DNA of 64,000 nucleotides from Gerris lacustris (GCA_951217055.1 OX578281.1:60886043-60950042), one strand, 5' to 3'. Numbered from the stretch's first letter, positions 48,701 to 58,900 are shown. Translations and numbers: made by a program. Notes: generated from the sequence alone by a model not told the origin.

Positions 48701-50171
48701 ATTCAATAAATTACTAATATAAAAATAAATTAAAAAAATACTAATTTTCTCCATTTCAATGAAAAACATTGAATCATGGATATGCTTTTGCGCATAGAAC
48801 CCACATTTCAATGCTTTTCCATGAAGTGAAAGCATTACAATGCTTTTCCATGAAGTGGAAGCATTTCAATGCATTTCCATGAAGTGGAGAATATCAGTAT
48901 ACATTTGTCTATTTGCTATAGTAGATGGATCATATAAGCTGTGAAATTATGAAACATTAATCCATTTTGATTACCATTTTGTCCGCTAGGAGCTCTGATT
49001 TCATTTTATATAAAATTTACTTATATCGCCAAAATATAGAACTAAAATGGAATACAAGTGAAAACTAATCTACCTCCTATTATATTGGAACTTCCTGGCA
49101 TGATATTTAAAATCGTAACATTGACTGTGAAGTGTTTTTTCATTAACATAATGTACTATTTTTTTCATATTAAATAATTATGGTTTTGTACTTTTTTACT
49201 TTCTCATATAAAGGGAAAGTATTGTGATGGCGCGAAAATTCGATTTTGATGGATTTACACGTTTTGAGTCCAAAATAAAGGATTTAAGAAATTTCTATCT
49301 GTGTATACTTGTTAGAGTCAAGATACTTGTTGTCAGTCCACCATTAGAAAATAATAGATAGCTAATTAATTAATAAATGGATTCAACTGGATGGAATGAA
49401 TATTTAATGTGTAATGATTATATCATTGCATGCTTAATTTGACTCTTTTAAAAAAACATTATCGACCTATTTTGTATTCCAACAACTAAAGTCCATTAAT
49501 GAAGTACAAATTGGTAACAAAATATTCCTATGCTTAACAAATAATAGAAATATTTTTTTATTTAAAAATTCAACAGAAAATTTAAAAACGTAGTATATAA
49601 AAAGTTCTTTTTATCTTGAAATTATTTATCAGTCAATCTACTTCTTTCATTTTTTCTTTTAATTTGATTTTATTGTATTACATGTTTCATACCCACGTTT
49701 TAAAATCGATAGAAAGAAGAATTCATTATAAAAAAAAAAAAATCAATAAATTAAATTAATCGATAATTAATTTTATTCAATACATTTTTATATAAATCAC
49801 TCAAATCCGTTAAATACTTAAGAAATTAATTTCACAGGAGACAAAAAAAATCAGTAGTTGAAAATATGGGATTATGTCAATTATAATTAAACTTAATGAT
49901 AGTCAAACTCCAGTAAATGAATATTTAATAATAAGGATTCCATATAAATCTGCGAGATAAATAAATTTGCGATGGTTTGGCCCCAGAGCAAGGTCCTATA
50001 CTTGATTGAATGACAGCCTCTGAGAGGTTCGACCTCCAACACTCAAACACACTTACACACTCCTACTAACAACACTAATTCAACTTCTACTTACTTCTAC
50101 AAACACACACTTTGGCATTTTTTACCTTTATTACGATCAGAAGTTTTTATAATATGGTTCATAATTGTAGT

Positions 50172-50202
<31 letters not shown>

Positions 50203-53200
50203 GTAACAGCGAGGGGTGATTTTTCCAAGGTTGGACTAATCAGGAGACCTAGATTGTACAAATATTTTTGTACTGTGTAATATCCTTTCACCTGTTTAAA
50301 AATTCCACTTGACATTGATGTGACGTTATTATATTGTTTTATTGTTCCTGTTTTACTTCTTCGAACACTTAGTTTGTGTAAAGTAAAACTGTGATGCCGC
50401 GAAAATCCTATTATGAAAATTTACACGTTTTAAGATCCCCTGAGTCCAAAATAGTCGGTTGAAAAAAAATTTTTGTCATTGCAACGCATGGTACCTAAAA
50501 ACTACTGTGCCGGTTTTGATGAAATTTGGCATAGATGTTCAAAAAAAAATTATACTCCGAACCCATGGTCCACTGAAGCTTTTTGTGACTTATAAATTTA
50601 TTAATTTAATTTACATAATTCTGTCTTGTTCGAATTTAAAATTAAAACATTTTGTTGTGATAAACAAACACTATACTTCTTCTTCTTCTAAAAACAAATC
50701 TATGCTTACGAAAAATAATCTACTTCATTCAAGCCGACACAACACGTGGTTGTTTTCAGAATCACAATCTGAGTCTGAATGAAGGAGCGCACTGGCCTTA
50801 AAGAATGTAATGAGCGTGTATTATGGGCGTACATGATGCAATGAGCGTGCACACTGGCCGTACAGAATGTTATGGTTAGGTTATATGAGCCTTTACACTG
50901 GCCTTATAGAATGTAATGAGCGTGCACACCAACCGTATAGAATGTAATGAGAATATACAATGGCCATATAGAATGTAATGAGCGTGCACACCAACCGTAT
51001 AGAATGTAATGAGAATATACAATGGCCATATAGAATGTAATGAGCGTGCACACTCACCGTATAGAATGTAATGAGAATATACAATGGCCGCATAGAATGT
51101 AATGAGCGTACACACTGGCGTACAGAATGTTATGGTTACGAGACTATAAACTGGCCTTATAGAATGTAATGAGCGTGCACACTCACCGTACAGAATGTAA
51201 TGAGAATGTACAATGGCTGTACAGAATGTAATGAGCCTATACACTGGCCTTATAGAAAGTAATGAGCGTGCAGACTAACCGTACAGAATTTAATGAGAAT
51301 ATACAATGGCCATATAGAATGTAATGAGCGTGCACACTCACCGTATAGAATGTAATGAGAATATACAATGGCCGCATAGAATGTAATGAGCGTACACACT
51401 GGCGTACAGAATGTTATGGTTACGAGACTATAAACTGGCCTTATAGAATGTAATGAGCGTGCACACTCACCGTACAGAATGTAATGAGAATGTACAATGG
51501 CTGTACAGAATGTAATGAGTCTATACACTGGCCTTATAGAAAGTAATGAGCGTGCAGACTAACCGTATAGAATGTAATGAGAATTTACAATGGCCATACA
51601 GAATGTAATGAGCGAGTACACTGGCCGTACAGAATGTAATGTAGGCGAATAAGCTATATAGGTAGAAAACCAAAGATTTGTTCTGTCTGGTACTTCCTAC
51701 TGTCTTCTTTTTTTTATACTTACGAGAACAAGGAAAATTTAATGAATACCATTTTTGACGAGCTTCATTAACTAACATATTTCATATTTTTATTCGTATT
51801 ATTTTTTTTTAAAAAAAGGAAACTGCATTAGCAATGCATTTGGTAATGATAAATTATAATGGTGATGGGAGAAGGAAGCACGACCCACGACCTTGTTCAG
51901 TATTACACACGGTCAATACTATATAATGTTTATTTGTTAGCAGGTTCATATTGACTATTTTTGCAGTGACTAACAAAGTGCAATCATTTATCACCTTATT
52001 CTTGTTCGTATTTTACTTGTCGTCCTTGTAAAATTATTTTCTTCGTTTTCTCCTTTTTTATTATTAGCCGCAAATTATCCGTCATGAAGATTTGTTGAAA
52101 TCGCGATAATAATAAATGAGCGTATAATGAACATATTATTTATCATTTGTCAATCAAAGATAATGCATTTGAATAATAACCTATTATTCAAATGCGTGAA
52201 GGGTAGTGTTCGCTGATTCATAGCTTAAATACTTCCACATGCTTGAAGCTTTAGTTTTATCATCTTACTTTAATTTACTGACTAAAACTGCAGTTGTCTA
52301 ATTTAAATAATGTTAAATTTTGCTTTTTGAATTGTTATCATAATTTAAAGTACCCTCAAAACTTACATTTTAGAAGAAATGATACTTAAGTTGATTTAAC
52401 GTAAATTTTAATTAAAGTCTAAATTCAAAATATTTGGTTTCAGTAAAATTATTTAAGCCTAGTTTTCACAAAGGTAGATTTTACATCCGGTTTGTATGCG
52501 ATTTTGTTGTGGGGAGACCTTATGGCTTTCTCCCCCATCCGACTAACCCCCTACCCAAGGGCGTCGACTTTGGTTTGGTCCATGGACATAATCATCTCTA
52601 TCTCAATAATAAGTTAGAAAAAACTTTTCTAAAGTGAAGGAGAGTCCAGACGAACCGAATCAATCCAAACTTGTTTAGCGTCTTGTCTCTGTTACGAATG
52701 CTATTTTTTTCCTCTTTTCTTTTATCATATGCGGCATCCTTGAAATCGAATGCCTGCTTACGACATTGCACATGCTTAAGTGCGATCAGATGTGAATAGA
52801 AATAATGTCTGAATGTGATGTCTCTTTATGTAATATCTAATTGGATCACATGGTATAATAAAAACCTTAATCATGAATATAGAATATAGCCGATTTGATC
52901 ATCGTTTAAGATGAACAAAGTTTAAGATTTTTTACCCTTACCGACCCACACCTAAACGTATTAGATACTAAAAGGGACAAACAAAATAAACCACTTAATC
53001 ATGAAGTTTTAAAACTTGAATAACTTGTTAAATGTTAAAGATAAATAGTTGTATATTCCGGTGCTTAGTTGTATCTAATATTTTGGTGCTTAGATCTAAA
53101 ATTAACATTGAAATTGATTTCAAATTGAACTTTCAGCATGTTTAAAGAATTTGTATGCAAACACTTGAGGAAACTAAAAGCAGATCATATATTACCTTAA

Positions 53201-53336
53201 GGAATTCCGGAGTCATGTGTTCTCCCTTCATGAGATCTGTGACCTTGAGGTTGAGATCTACTCCCACTGCCTTGGCTGTGAGGAGCACAGCTCTGCAGGG
53301 AGAGCTGCCAGGAGTGTAGTAGTAGTCGATAGTCAT
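36666..53336 (-). CDS. GstD-like: Delta-class glutathione S-transferase, five coding exons
   Basis: Cytosolic enzyme that conjugates reduced glutathione to electrophilic substrates; Delta GSTs are linked to xenobiotic and insecticide detoxification in insects. The spliced frame joins 53336-53196, 42560-42502, 41986-41680, 39954-39901 and 36758-36666. It gives 217 residues, close to the usual 210-220 of the class. The N-terminal thioredoxin-like half has [13 protein letters not shown], with the family's catalytic serine at residue 11. Glutathione-site residues follow: H40, H52 in NPQHCVPTL, and E66-S67-R68. The helical C-terminal half includes [21 protein letters not shown]. All introns are GT/AG and phases are consistent; codon 67 is split between exons 2 and 3. 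No stop or frameshift is visible, so it should be functional. The class call is secure; the exact paralogue is not. Confidence 0.96.
36800..37120. repeat. Interspersed repeat shared by GST introns 4 and 1 (copy A)
   Basis: Matches 48745-49110 through ATTGAATCATGGA, TCCATGAAGTGGAGAA, GGAGCTCTGAT and CTACCTCCTATTATATT. Family unknown. Confidence 0.75.
37334..37393. repeat. 60-bp perfect hairpin
   Basis: AATTATGAGGGATTG and CAATCCCTCATAATT arms continue into AT-rich arms around a TTTTCAC loop. Could be a minimal MITE or an RNA hairpin in the intron. Confidence 0.8.
38113..38184 (-). other. tRNA-like sequence (unit 1)
   Basis: 72 nt fold as a tRNA: acceptor TCCTGCG/CACAGGA (one mismatch), D stem GCTT/GAGC, anticodon stem CTATA/TATAG with loop CTGGAAA (GGA at the anticodon position), and TTCAAAT T-loop with an imperfect T stem. 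GGA would mean Ser, but the long variable arm of tRNA-Ser is missing, so it is probably not a working tRNA. AGTGAAAAAT and ATTTTTCACT extend the acceptor stem on both sides. Confidence 0.6.
38461..38532 (-). other. tRNA-like sequence (unit 2)
   Basis: Same 72-nt fold as unit 1 with no difference noted in stems or loop. Confidence 0.6.
38809..38880 (-). other. tRNA-like sequence (unit 3)
   Basis: As unit 1, but the 3' acceptor side reads CAAGGGA instead of CACAGGA, weakening the acceptor stem. Confidence 0.55.
39157..39365. repeat. Truncated unit and inverted partial unit at the array end
   Basis: Unit 4 breaks inside the tRNA-like part at about 39190, within a GGCCTCTATATAA duplication. An inverted partial unit then runs back to about 39345, so the junction is a palindrome of roughly 100 bp per arm. 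AAAATTAATTTAAA occurs at both array edges and may be a target duplication. Confidence 0.8.
39901..39954 (-). CDS. GST coding exon 4
   Basis: 54-nt, phase-0 exon encoding [18 protein letters not shown] (residues 170-187), the conserved 'fpnv..W' helix of Delta GSTs. Acceptor TTTTGCAG and donor GTAAAT. Confidence 0.95.
41056..41632 (+). mobile_element. Tc1/mariner-like deletion derivative
   Basis: Long inverted ends share CCACATTTTAAA, GTGCTTAATAC, ATAAAGCAAATT and CAAGCAAAAATGTGGAAGTT. The inside holds a transposase fragment. Located in GST intron 3. Confidence 0.8.
41330..41515 (+). pseudogene. Mariner-like transposase fragment
   Basis: [10 protein letters not shown] is encoded at 41363-41392, the characteristic segment around the second catalytic Asp of insect mariner-like DDE transposases. 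The following frame shifts once, then resembles VRQIFLGHV. Flanking catalytic regions are deleted. Confidence 0.75.
41680..41986 (-). CDS. GST coding exon 3
   Basis: 307-nt exon that completes Ser67 and encodes residues 68-169, starting [12 protein letters not shown]. It covers the last strand and helix of the glutathione domain and most of the helical hydrophobic-site domain. The donor is GTAAGT. An apparent reading frame that runs past the donor is only intron read-through. Confidence 0.95.
41987..42501 (-). other. GST intron 2
   Basis: 515-bp intron containing a fragment (42222-42400) of the approximately 600-bp interspersed repeat described elsewhere. Nothing else recognised. Confidence 0.85.
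42222..42400 (+). repeat. Approximately 600-bp repeat, internal fragment
   Basis: GTAGCTCGCAGATAGCCCCA and TTGATACTTTAATTCATG match other copies. Lies in GST intron 2. Confidence 0.8.
42502..42560 (-). CDS. GST coding exon 2
   Basis: 59-nt exon encoding residues 48-66 ([19 protein letters not shown]) plus the first two bases of Ser67. It is too short for an ORF scan but has an exact AG acceptor and GTAAT donor. It carries the cis-proline loop VPT that contacts glutathione. Confidence 0.95.
42627..43745. repeat. 70/76-bp minisatellite, about 15 copies
   Basis: Left part repeats a 70-bp unit (AATAATGTTGCATAAATAGT...GGATCAGATCGTTTTG). Right part repeats a related 76-bp unit (AATAATTTTGCCTAAATAGT...GTATTA). 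Transitional units lie at about 43110-43260. Within GST intron 1. Confidence 0.96.
44753..45314 (-). repeat. Approximately 600-bp repeat, full-length copy
   Basis: Runs from AGACTGCCAATTGGTGTGGC to the terminal hairpin CTTCCGTTACCTTCGGTAAG CTCGGAAGC. CACATAGCTTCC occurs directly near both ends. Confidence 0.88.
45648..45805. mobile_element. Foldback MITE, TTCTTTAGA family, partial
   Basis: TGTGATATTCCTTTCCCAAAG and GGGGAGTAACAATCTAAAGAAG match the other copies; the left outer arm is eroded. Confidence 0.7.
45827..46376 (-). repeat. Approximately 600-bp repeat, full-length copy
   Basis: Begins AGTCTTCCAATTAGTGTAGC and ends CTTCCTTTACTTTTGGTAATCTCG, a decayed form of the terminal hairpin. Confidence 0.85.
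47100..47330 (-). repeat. Diverged single copy of the tRNA-like element
   Basis: Matches the 348-bp unit around CCACGGGCCTCTA and TAATCCCGAATTAAG. Its anticodon loop reads TTGAAAA (GAA at the anticodon position) rather than CTGGAAA, and the acceptor flanks are mutated. Confidence 0.75.
47558..47947. repeat. 33-bp minisatellite, about 12 copies
   Basis: Unit AGACATACATCCAGCTAAAC-CACTCAAATCAGC with CAAC/CCAC and GC/GT variants. Divisible by three, hence spurious open frames on both strands. In GST intron 1. Confidence 0.97.
48168..48308. mobile_element. 141-bp foldback MITE
   Basis: AATAATTATGACTAGAGAGG and CCTCTATAGTCATAATTATT are inverted ends, and GGTAGAAAGTA pairs with TACTTTCTATT. Confidence 0.8.
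48745..49110. repeat. Interspersed repeat shared by GST introns 1 and 4 (copy B)
   Basis: Same family as 36800-37120. This copy carries three tandem TTTCCATGAAGTG(G)A(A) words at 48815-48890. Confidence 0.75.
50160..50203. repeat. Poly(T) tract
   Basis: Long T run (interrupted once at its start). The minus-strand frame reading it as lysines is not a gene. Confidence 0.9.
50781..51644. repeat. 31-bp minisatellite, about 28 copies, with duplicated block
   Basis: Unit GAGAATATACAATGGCCATA-TAGAATGTAAT alternates with GAGCGTGCACACTGGCCGTA variants. A block starting at about 51057 reappears 284 bp later at 51341. The minus-strand frames it creates are not genes. Confidence 0.95.
53196..53336 (-). 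CDS. GST coding exon 1
   Basis: Encodes residues 1-47, from [10 protein letters not shown] to MTPEFLK, including catalytic Ser11. The donor is GTAATA. The bases just before the ATG read TTGTTTTCAG, a good splice acceptor, so translation begins at or next to the start of exon 2 of the mRNA and a non-coding leader exon must lie upstream. This layout is common in insect Delta GST genes. Confidence 0.95.
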
Positions 53337-53339
53337 CTG

Positions 53340-54385
53340 AAAACAAATAACAAATACATTGTAGAACAATATATCAACTAAGTACGGTACAGTAAAGCCC
53401 AGTATTTAGTGTACTAACAACTCGGCTCAAATCAATCTAAGTCCAAATATTGAAACATCTGGCTGCAGCCTCAGATACGCCAGAGATGTTGGATGATGGC
53501 ATCTAGTAGATGTGTAATAACCTTATTTCATTAGATTGGGGCATAAAAGAAACGGAAAATGTAGAATACATAAAAGCAGGAAATAGTATTATAATATAGT
53601 TACACTAGCTGGTCTCGTGGCCGGCGCAAGCGTTGGCTAACTCGTACATCCAACCTGGAAGGTACTTGCATAGCCCAGGTACTACATAAATACGCGTGTA
53701 TTTAGTAGAAATTTCGACTTATAGTAATATTGCTGTAGCTTTTTAAGATACGTGGACATTATTTAAGATTTGGTCGGAATGATATGAAATGAATAAAAGG
53801 ATTAGGAATTTTATGGACTTATAAAATCTAGAATAGCAGGACTTTCAACTCTAGCATCATTGAGGTCATTTTGAAGTGTTAACTTATTAAAACTTTCAAC
53901 GCATTATTACCTACTTACAGCCAACATTCAATTCAATAGTGTTAGAGAAAAAGTTAGATACAAAAGAAAATGTAATAAAAGAACTAATTTCACCACGTTA
54001 GAAATGACTCTTTCAACTCTACGTCTAAAGAAGCTCTGTCTATAATACTCTAAGTATAACACTAAGAAATTTATATATTATATTATGTTAAATCCCAGTT
54101 TAGGTTTGTATTCAAGAAACGAGAATTCATTTGATATTGAAACGGTTTTGATTTTCTTTCTTAATAGCATTATTATCAAGTGTTGAACGCTTGACTAAAT
54201 CATCTCTGAGCGTTAAAAACGAATTTTAACAAATAAAGTATTGCATTGTATTCGTCGTAGAGTACACATTTGTTGTTTTAATGGTAAATTATTGCGTTTT
54301 AATTATTAACATCTGCAGTCTTCTTTGTTTTAATTTTTATTTTATTTGACTACCTTTAGTATTTATTTATAGATTTGTTCATTTT
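53340..54385. other. Upstream flank of GST exon 1
   Basis: Should contain, or lead to, the non-coding GST leader exon and promoter. I see no convincing TATA box or donor that would fix them. No repeats recognised. Confidence 0.4.
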
Positions 54386-54387
54386 AG

Positions 54388-54472
54388 GCATTGGTGATGA
54401 GCCATCAGCTAGCTCTTTATGGGTGCAAAACTGGCTGAATGAAATAGATCAACTTCTATACAGTCTATACAG
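54388..54472 (+). CDS. Possible internal exon of an unknown gene
   Basis: 85 bp bounded by CATTTTAG and GTATGTAT. Only one of three frames is open, encoding IGDEPSASSLWVQNWLNEID then QLLYSLY, with 2 nt left at each end. Composition is less AT-rich and less repetitive than around it. I do not recognise the protein and find no neighbouring exon on the plus strand, so this could be chance. Confidence 0.35.
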
Positions 54473-54549
54473 GTATGTATCGTATGTTTTTGGCTTGGTT
54501 TCATCGAAAAATACCATAAAACCTGATTTATTAACAATTTTATAAAAAG

Positions 54550-54900
54550 AAAAGTGGTCCGAGACTAACTTTACATAATTACTTCTAACGAGTACATAAT
54601 TAATTGGTCACGTGTTTTTCACATATTAGTTGTTGCGAGTTTTCGAACATAAATTTGATTAGTATTAAATATTTTATAAAAATTTACCAAGCTAATAACT
54701 TCTCCCCAGCAGGGAATCGAACCCGGCCTCTCACCGTCTTTGTTCAAAACTATTTTCTTAGTAACAAGATTTTTCCCGGGAACACGACTATTACACGAAT
54801 TAGATTCTTATTTAGATGGACTACATTTTTGAATTTTTTAATCAAAATCTTCGGAACCTTCTTTTGTTGAGTTTTTTGGGGGTAGCGCCTCCAAAGCAGC
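54550..54900 (-). repeat. Partial copy of the tRNA-bearing approximately 605-bp repeat
   Basis: CAGCAGGGAATCGAACCCGG (B box on the minus strand), AGATTTTTCCCGGGAA and TTTTGGGGGTAGCGCC match 2500-2820. Confidence 0.75.
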
Positions 54901-55815
54901 GAGCATTCACCCTGCGCTTTAGGAGCGTGGGGAGAAGGCTATAATTTTGATAATATACCCATAATTCACATTGAATGGGAGGCTTCAAAGTTATTGAATT
55001 GACCACCTTATTATTTACTTATGTGTTAAAATATTTTATCCATAATGTTTATTTCTGTATTTATTTGTTGTGTAATTTTGTCTATAAACTTTCATAACAT
55101 ATAAAAGTAGATAATAATGGAATGCAATATTAATGTTGTCAAGTTAAATGGTTGTTTACTGTGATATATCTTATACGACATAGTAAGTCCTGTTCAAACT
55201 AACGGCGCCGGCGTTATCTTAAAAATGATTTGAACCCGTCATTACCTTTCTCCCAGTTAGCTTATATACAAAGTAATCACTAACAACGCTCATTGTAATA
55301 TCATAGTTTACCTCATTTTATCAAAACTTTTCCTTTTTAACTTTCACATTTTATTTTTAAAAACTCTTAAACATATGGTTTCATTTTATTGTTCATGTTT
55401 ATTTTAGATAAACATGAACTATTTTTATACTTGTGTAATTACATAATTTGCTCGTAATCCTCTTCGGTTGCACCCATAACTTTTTAACATTTATGCACAG
55501 TGATGAGATTCATTTGAAAAATAGTATATAAATCAAATGACATAAAGCCAAAACATCGACAAAATACGCTATACTATAGGATGCGAGGAAGCTATGTGCC
55601 ACACTAACTTACTTCATAAATAACCTGTAGCGTGTTAAAAGTTTTTAATCGCAGCTGTGAAATCATATTATTATTATTTGTTTAATTTTACATTGACAAT
55701 AATAATCATAATATATTAGAAGCTGCCAATTATTTTATTTAATACTATTTATCCACAATTTAAATTTTTCTAATTTTTAATTATCAGCTCTTATTTAAAT
55801 TAACTAACCTTTTAG
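54901..55815. other. Unrecognised AT-rich stretch
   Basis: Only a terminal scrap of the approximately 600-bp repeat at about 55580-55605 (GAAGCTATGTGCCACACTAA). Confidence 0.45.
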
Positions 55816-55817
55816 AC

Positions 55818-56438
55818 CAGGAGATAGCGTGTTCAAAAGTGTCTGATACATAAAGTGCTTGATAACATTAAGCTAGAATTTTGTGTATAAGTAAATCTTT
55901 TCGTGCCTTTTAAGAATATATGTGGTCTGCTAAGTTCGTCTGCGGTACGTAGCTTGGCAATAGGCATTTGAAAAAAACAAACCGGTGGAGAGAGGCCATG
56001 TCCTGATCTTTATGGTGGACATTGTGATTTTCATGGCCCTGAGCACAAAATTAGTTAGTAGACCAAAAATCAAGTTGATGTTAGCTTGTCACTTGATTGG
56101 TTAGTTATTTAAATATTACTCCAAATAAAAGTTGGTACAACTTTTATTTGTTTTTTTTATTAGGTACTATCAAGTGACAAATTAGCATCAACTTGATTTT
56201 TGGTCTACTAACGAATTTCGTTCACAGGATCATGAAAATCACATTGTCCACCATTGAGAGAGGGACATGGCCGCTCTCCATCGGTTTTTTATTTTTTTTT
56301 ATTTTTCAAATGCCTTTTCCCAAGCTATGTCCCGCAGACGAACTTAGCCAACCACATATAAAAGGCACCAAAAGATTAACTTATACACAAAATTCTAGCT
56401 TGATGTTAGTCAGAAACTTTTATGCACGCTATCTTCTG
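55818..56438. mobile_element. 620-bp foldback MITE, second full copy
   Basis: GGAGATAGCGTG... and ...GCACGCTATCTTC are the inverted outer ends. Same family as 35243-35820, with an AACTTTTATTT-type central insertion near 56130. Confidence 0.9.
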
Positions 56439-56614
56439 GACTATTTGTTATTTACTACATATTATAGTTTTTGCGAGCAGAATTGGCTCAAAATAAAAGC
56501 ACGCTTTTTATATCTCAAACTTATAAATCTCAACAAAATAATTTTCTCATATACGAGTATGACACCTAATTTAAAAGCAAATATCTTTGGAATAGAAATT
56601 AACTATAATTAACC

Positions 56615-56880
56615 TGAATTTCTAGGTTTTCCGGCAGTGACAAGTGACGACTTCATGTTAAATGTGCTTATCCGACGTTTCGCCTCCTATGCTGGAACCT
56701 TCAGGGGTATACATGTTGTTCTAAGCAAGGGACAACGTAGACGTTGTCAGTCTACGTTGTCCCTTGCTTAGAACAACATGAACACCCGTGAAGATGCCTC
56801 CTGAATGGGAGTTCAAACATCGCAAAACACATCAAACAAGACGTGATCACCGCAAAAAGACCTAGAATTCATGATTCATG
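56615..56880. repeat. Imperfect palindrome of about 265 bp
   Basis: The centre is near-perfect: TGTTGTTCTAAGCAAGGGAC and GTCCCTTGCTTAGAACAACA flank GTAGACGTTGTCAGTCTAC. Outer arms (TTCTAGGT...; ...CCTAGAATTC) are diverged. Confidence 0.85.
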
Positions 56881-57395
56881 GACATCAAACGCAGAAACCT
56901 ACGAACTTAAATAATTAACTATTTGTCTGTTTTTTTTAAAAAAAATTACACTTTTATTTTATTTTCAACATTTTTTGACATGAAAGAATTTTATCTACAG
57001 ATAAATAAAAATTTTATAGATTAAAAGTCTATTTCTGAGTTTTGTTAACTTATTTTGTAATAAACCTATAAATTTAAACTTCAGCAATTTGCTTTCACAA
57101 ACGAAATAATTTATTAAAGTATTCCAATTATAATTATTATGAAGCATTAAAAGTTACAAAAATTTAAAACAAATAATTTTGCGATTTAAGTTTCCTCGTA
57201 TTAATTTCGAAATAGGTTTGTTATCTTTTCAATGTTAAGTGATAGTCTAGCCGTGTTGTTAAATTAAAAACTTTATGATTATAGAAAAAATTAATTTACA
57301 AAAATTAATTTGGTTATAGTTATGGGAAAGATAGAAGTTATTTTTGTTTTGCACTGTTAAACATGATGTAACGTTAAATATTACACGTTATTCCT
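56881..57395. other. Unrecognised AT-rich stretch
   Basis: No gene or repeat recognised. Confidence 0.5.
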
Positions 57396-57625
57396 ATTTC
57401 ACTGTTAGTTGAATATTTCTATTTCACTTTTAGTTCCTATTTCACTGTTAGTTGAATTTTTCTATTTCACACTTAGTTCCTATTTCACTGTTAGTTTCTA
57501 TTTCAATGTTAGTGCCTGTTTCACGGTGAGTTCCTATTTCATTAAGAGTTCCTATTTCACTGTGAGCTCCTATTTCACTTTTAGTTACTATTTCACTGTT
57601 AGTTCTTACTTCACTGTAAGTTGAA
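57396..57625. repeat. Degenerate 18-bp tandem repeat
   Basis: Variants of TCCTATTTCACTGTTAGT repeat about 12 times. The hydrophobic frame it creates is not a gene. Confidence 0.9.
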
Positions 57626-57864
57626 ATAGGAAAATAGAAAGTAAAAGAAAACTACACCTTGTTTCACTAAAGCAGACAACAATAAATTTTCTTTCACATT
57701 CCTATCAAATTTAACTACTTGCTCATTGCAAACAATTGTAATTTAAAAAAAAAAAAACTGCTTTTATTTTGTCAGAGCCGTAAAGATTTATTTTTCACAA
57801 AAACAGTTTCAACATATTTAAAAAAAAACGGGTTAAAGTGTATAAAAAAACAAGATAATTGGGT

Positions 57865-58080
57865 TCTATAAAGTTTCAACCTTCTGCGCCCATTTGTTTC
57901 TCTTCAACTTACACTCAAATTTATATATATTTACCCCTACATCTTCAAAAGTCTATATCTCATCTGAAATTTGGATGGTTTGTCGAAAGTAGACCATACA
58001 TAGCACCGGATTAATTTTAACCGTCTGTGCTCTTTAGCTTTTGCTTAATTGATCATACGTTAATTCATTTAAAAAATCCT
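57865..58080 (+). repeat. Approximately 600-bp repeat, internal fragment
   Basis: AAGTTTCAACCTTCTGCGCC and GGATGGTTTGTCGAAAGTAG match other copies; both ends missing. Confidence 0.75.
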
Positions 58081-58209
58081 TAAGAAGATGCGCCCGCAGC
58101 CTGCCAACTGAATCTACAACTTAATTTTTTGTAAAAAAAAAAAAAAAAAAAAGTTGATATTTAGTAAGTGTCTAAGTGCATTCCTCGACTTAAGTTTTTT
58201 TTCGACTTA

Positions 58210-58897
58210 AGCAGGCCCTACAATATCAATCGGCTTGATCAAAACAGCGTGTCAAGTCAATGGTGTCAAGAGTGATTGATAGTCCAGGAGCCCGTTTGAC
58301 GCTTGAGTCAAGCCTTGACGGTGATTGATAGAAAGTTTGAATTACTCAAGCGGCTACGGCTGGACGAAGGGCTTGATAGTCTAGGTCTAGAGCAATTTTG
58401 ATCAAGCATTCCGTCAGTCAACTGCTCGACACCAGTGATAAATGACCGTCTGCTCGCTTCCGAAGGTTCGGACATAGTAGAAATAATACCGATCGAAAAT
58501 TTATTAGTCTCCTCATTGATTTATATCGTGATTGTACTGAGTTGTGGAAAGTTCCACTCCTTCATCCATCGTCGTTTCCTATATTTTTTTTCTACGTCGT
58601 TTCCTATGGAAGAACTATCAAGACGAGAAACCCCAAATCCTGATTCAAAACCATGGTATCTTATCATACACACATCGTATCATACACACATCGTATCATA
58701 CACACATCGTATCATACACACAATACTGATTCACTAAAGTCCAGGAGGAGCAGTTAACTAGTCGAAAACTCCGCTACAAATGAGAGTTGATGAAAAGATT
58801 GATGCTATGCTTAATGCGCCCCAAGGCTGCTTGATGCACGAGTCAATCAGCTTTCCGTGCTGTTTTGATCAAGCGGATTGATAGTGTAGGGCCTGCT
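58210..58897. mobile_element. PIF/Harbinger-type MITE, 688 bp
   Basis: Inverted ends AGCAGGCCCTAC...GCTTGATCAAAACAGC and GCTGTTTTGATCAAGC...GTAGGGCCTGCT extend about 39 bp. TTA at 58207-58209 and 58898-58900 is the 3-bp duplication expected of Harbinger. The inside repeats GATTGATAG and CTTGA words and has a 16-bp tandem (ATCGTATCATACACAC, 58664-58722). No transposase. Confidence 0.8.
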
Positions 58898-58900
58898 TTA

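Larger units (their letters stand above)
42561..53195 (-). other. GST intron 1
   Basis: 10.6-kb intron packed with repeats: a 70/76-bp minisatellite, two copies of the approximately 600-bp repeat, a foldback element, a diverged tRNA-like element, a 33-bp and a 31-bp minisatellite, and fragments of other families. Stretches 43746-44750, 46380-47095, 49280-50160 and 51650-53195 show no gene or recognised repeat. Confidence 0.85.

Noticed and set aside
50876..51778. Overlapping frames with HSHYILYG repeats
   Set aside because: 31-bp minisatellite in GST intron 1; repetition explains the open frames.
53142..53195. Extension of the GST exon-1 frame past TPEFLK
   Set aside because: A GTAATA donor follows, and exon 2 continues with the conserved INPQH motif.
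57409..57624. Hydrophobic 71-codon frame
   Set aside because: Made of an 18-bp tandem repeat.
58435..58737. 100-codon frame in the Harbinger MITE
   Set aside because: Ends in the 16-bp ATCGTATCATACACAC repeat and shows no family motif; the element is non-coding.
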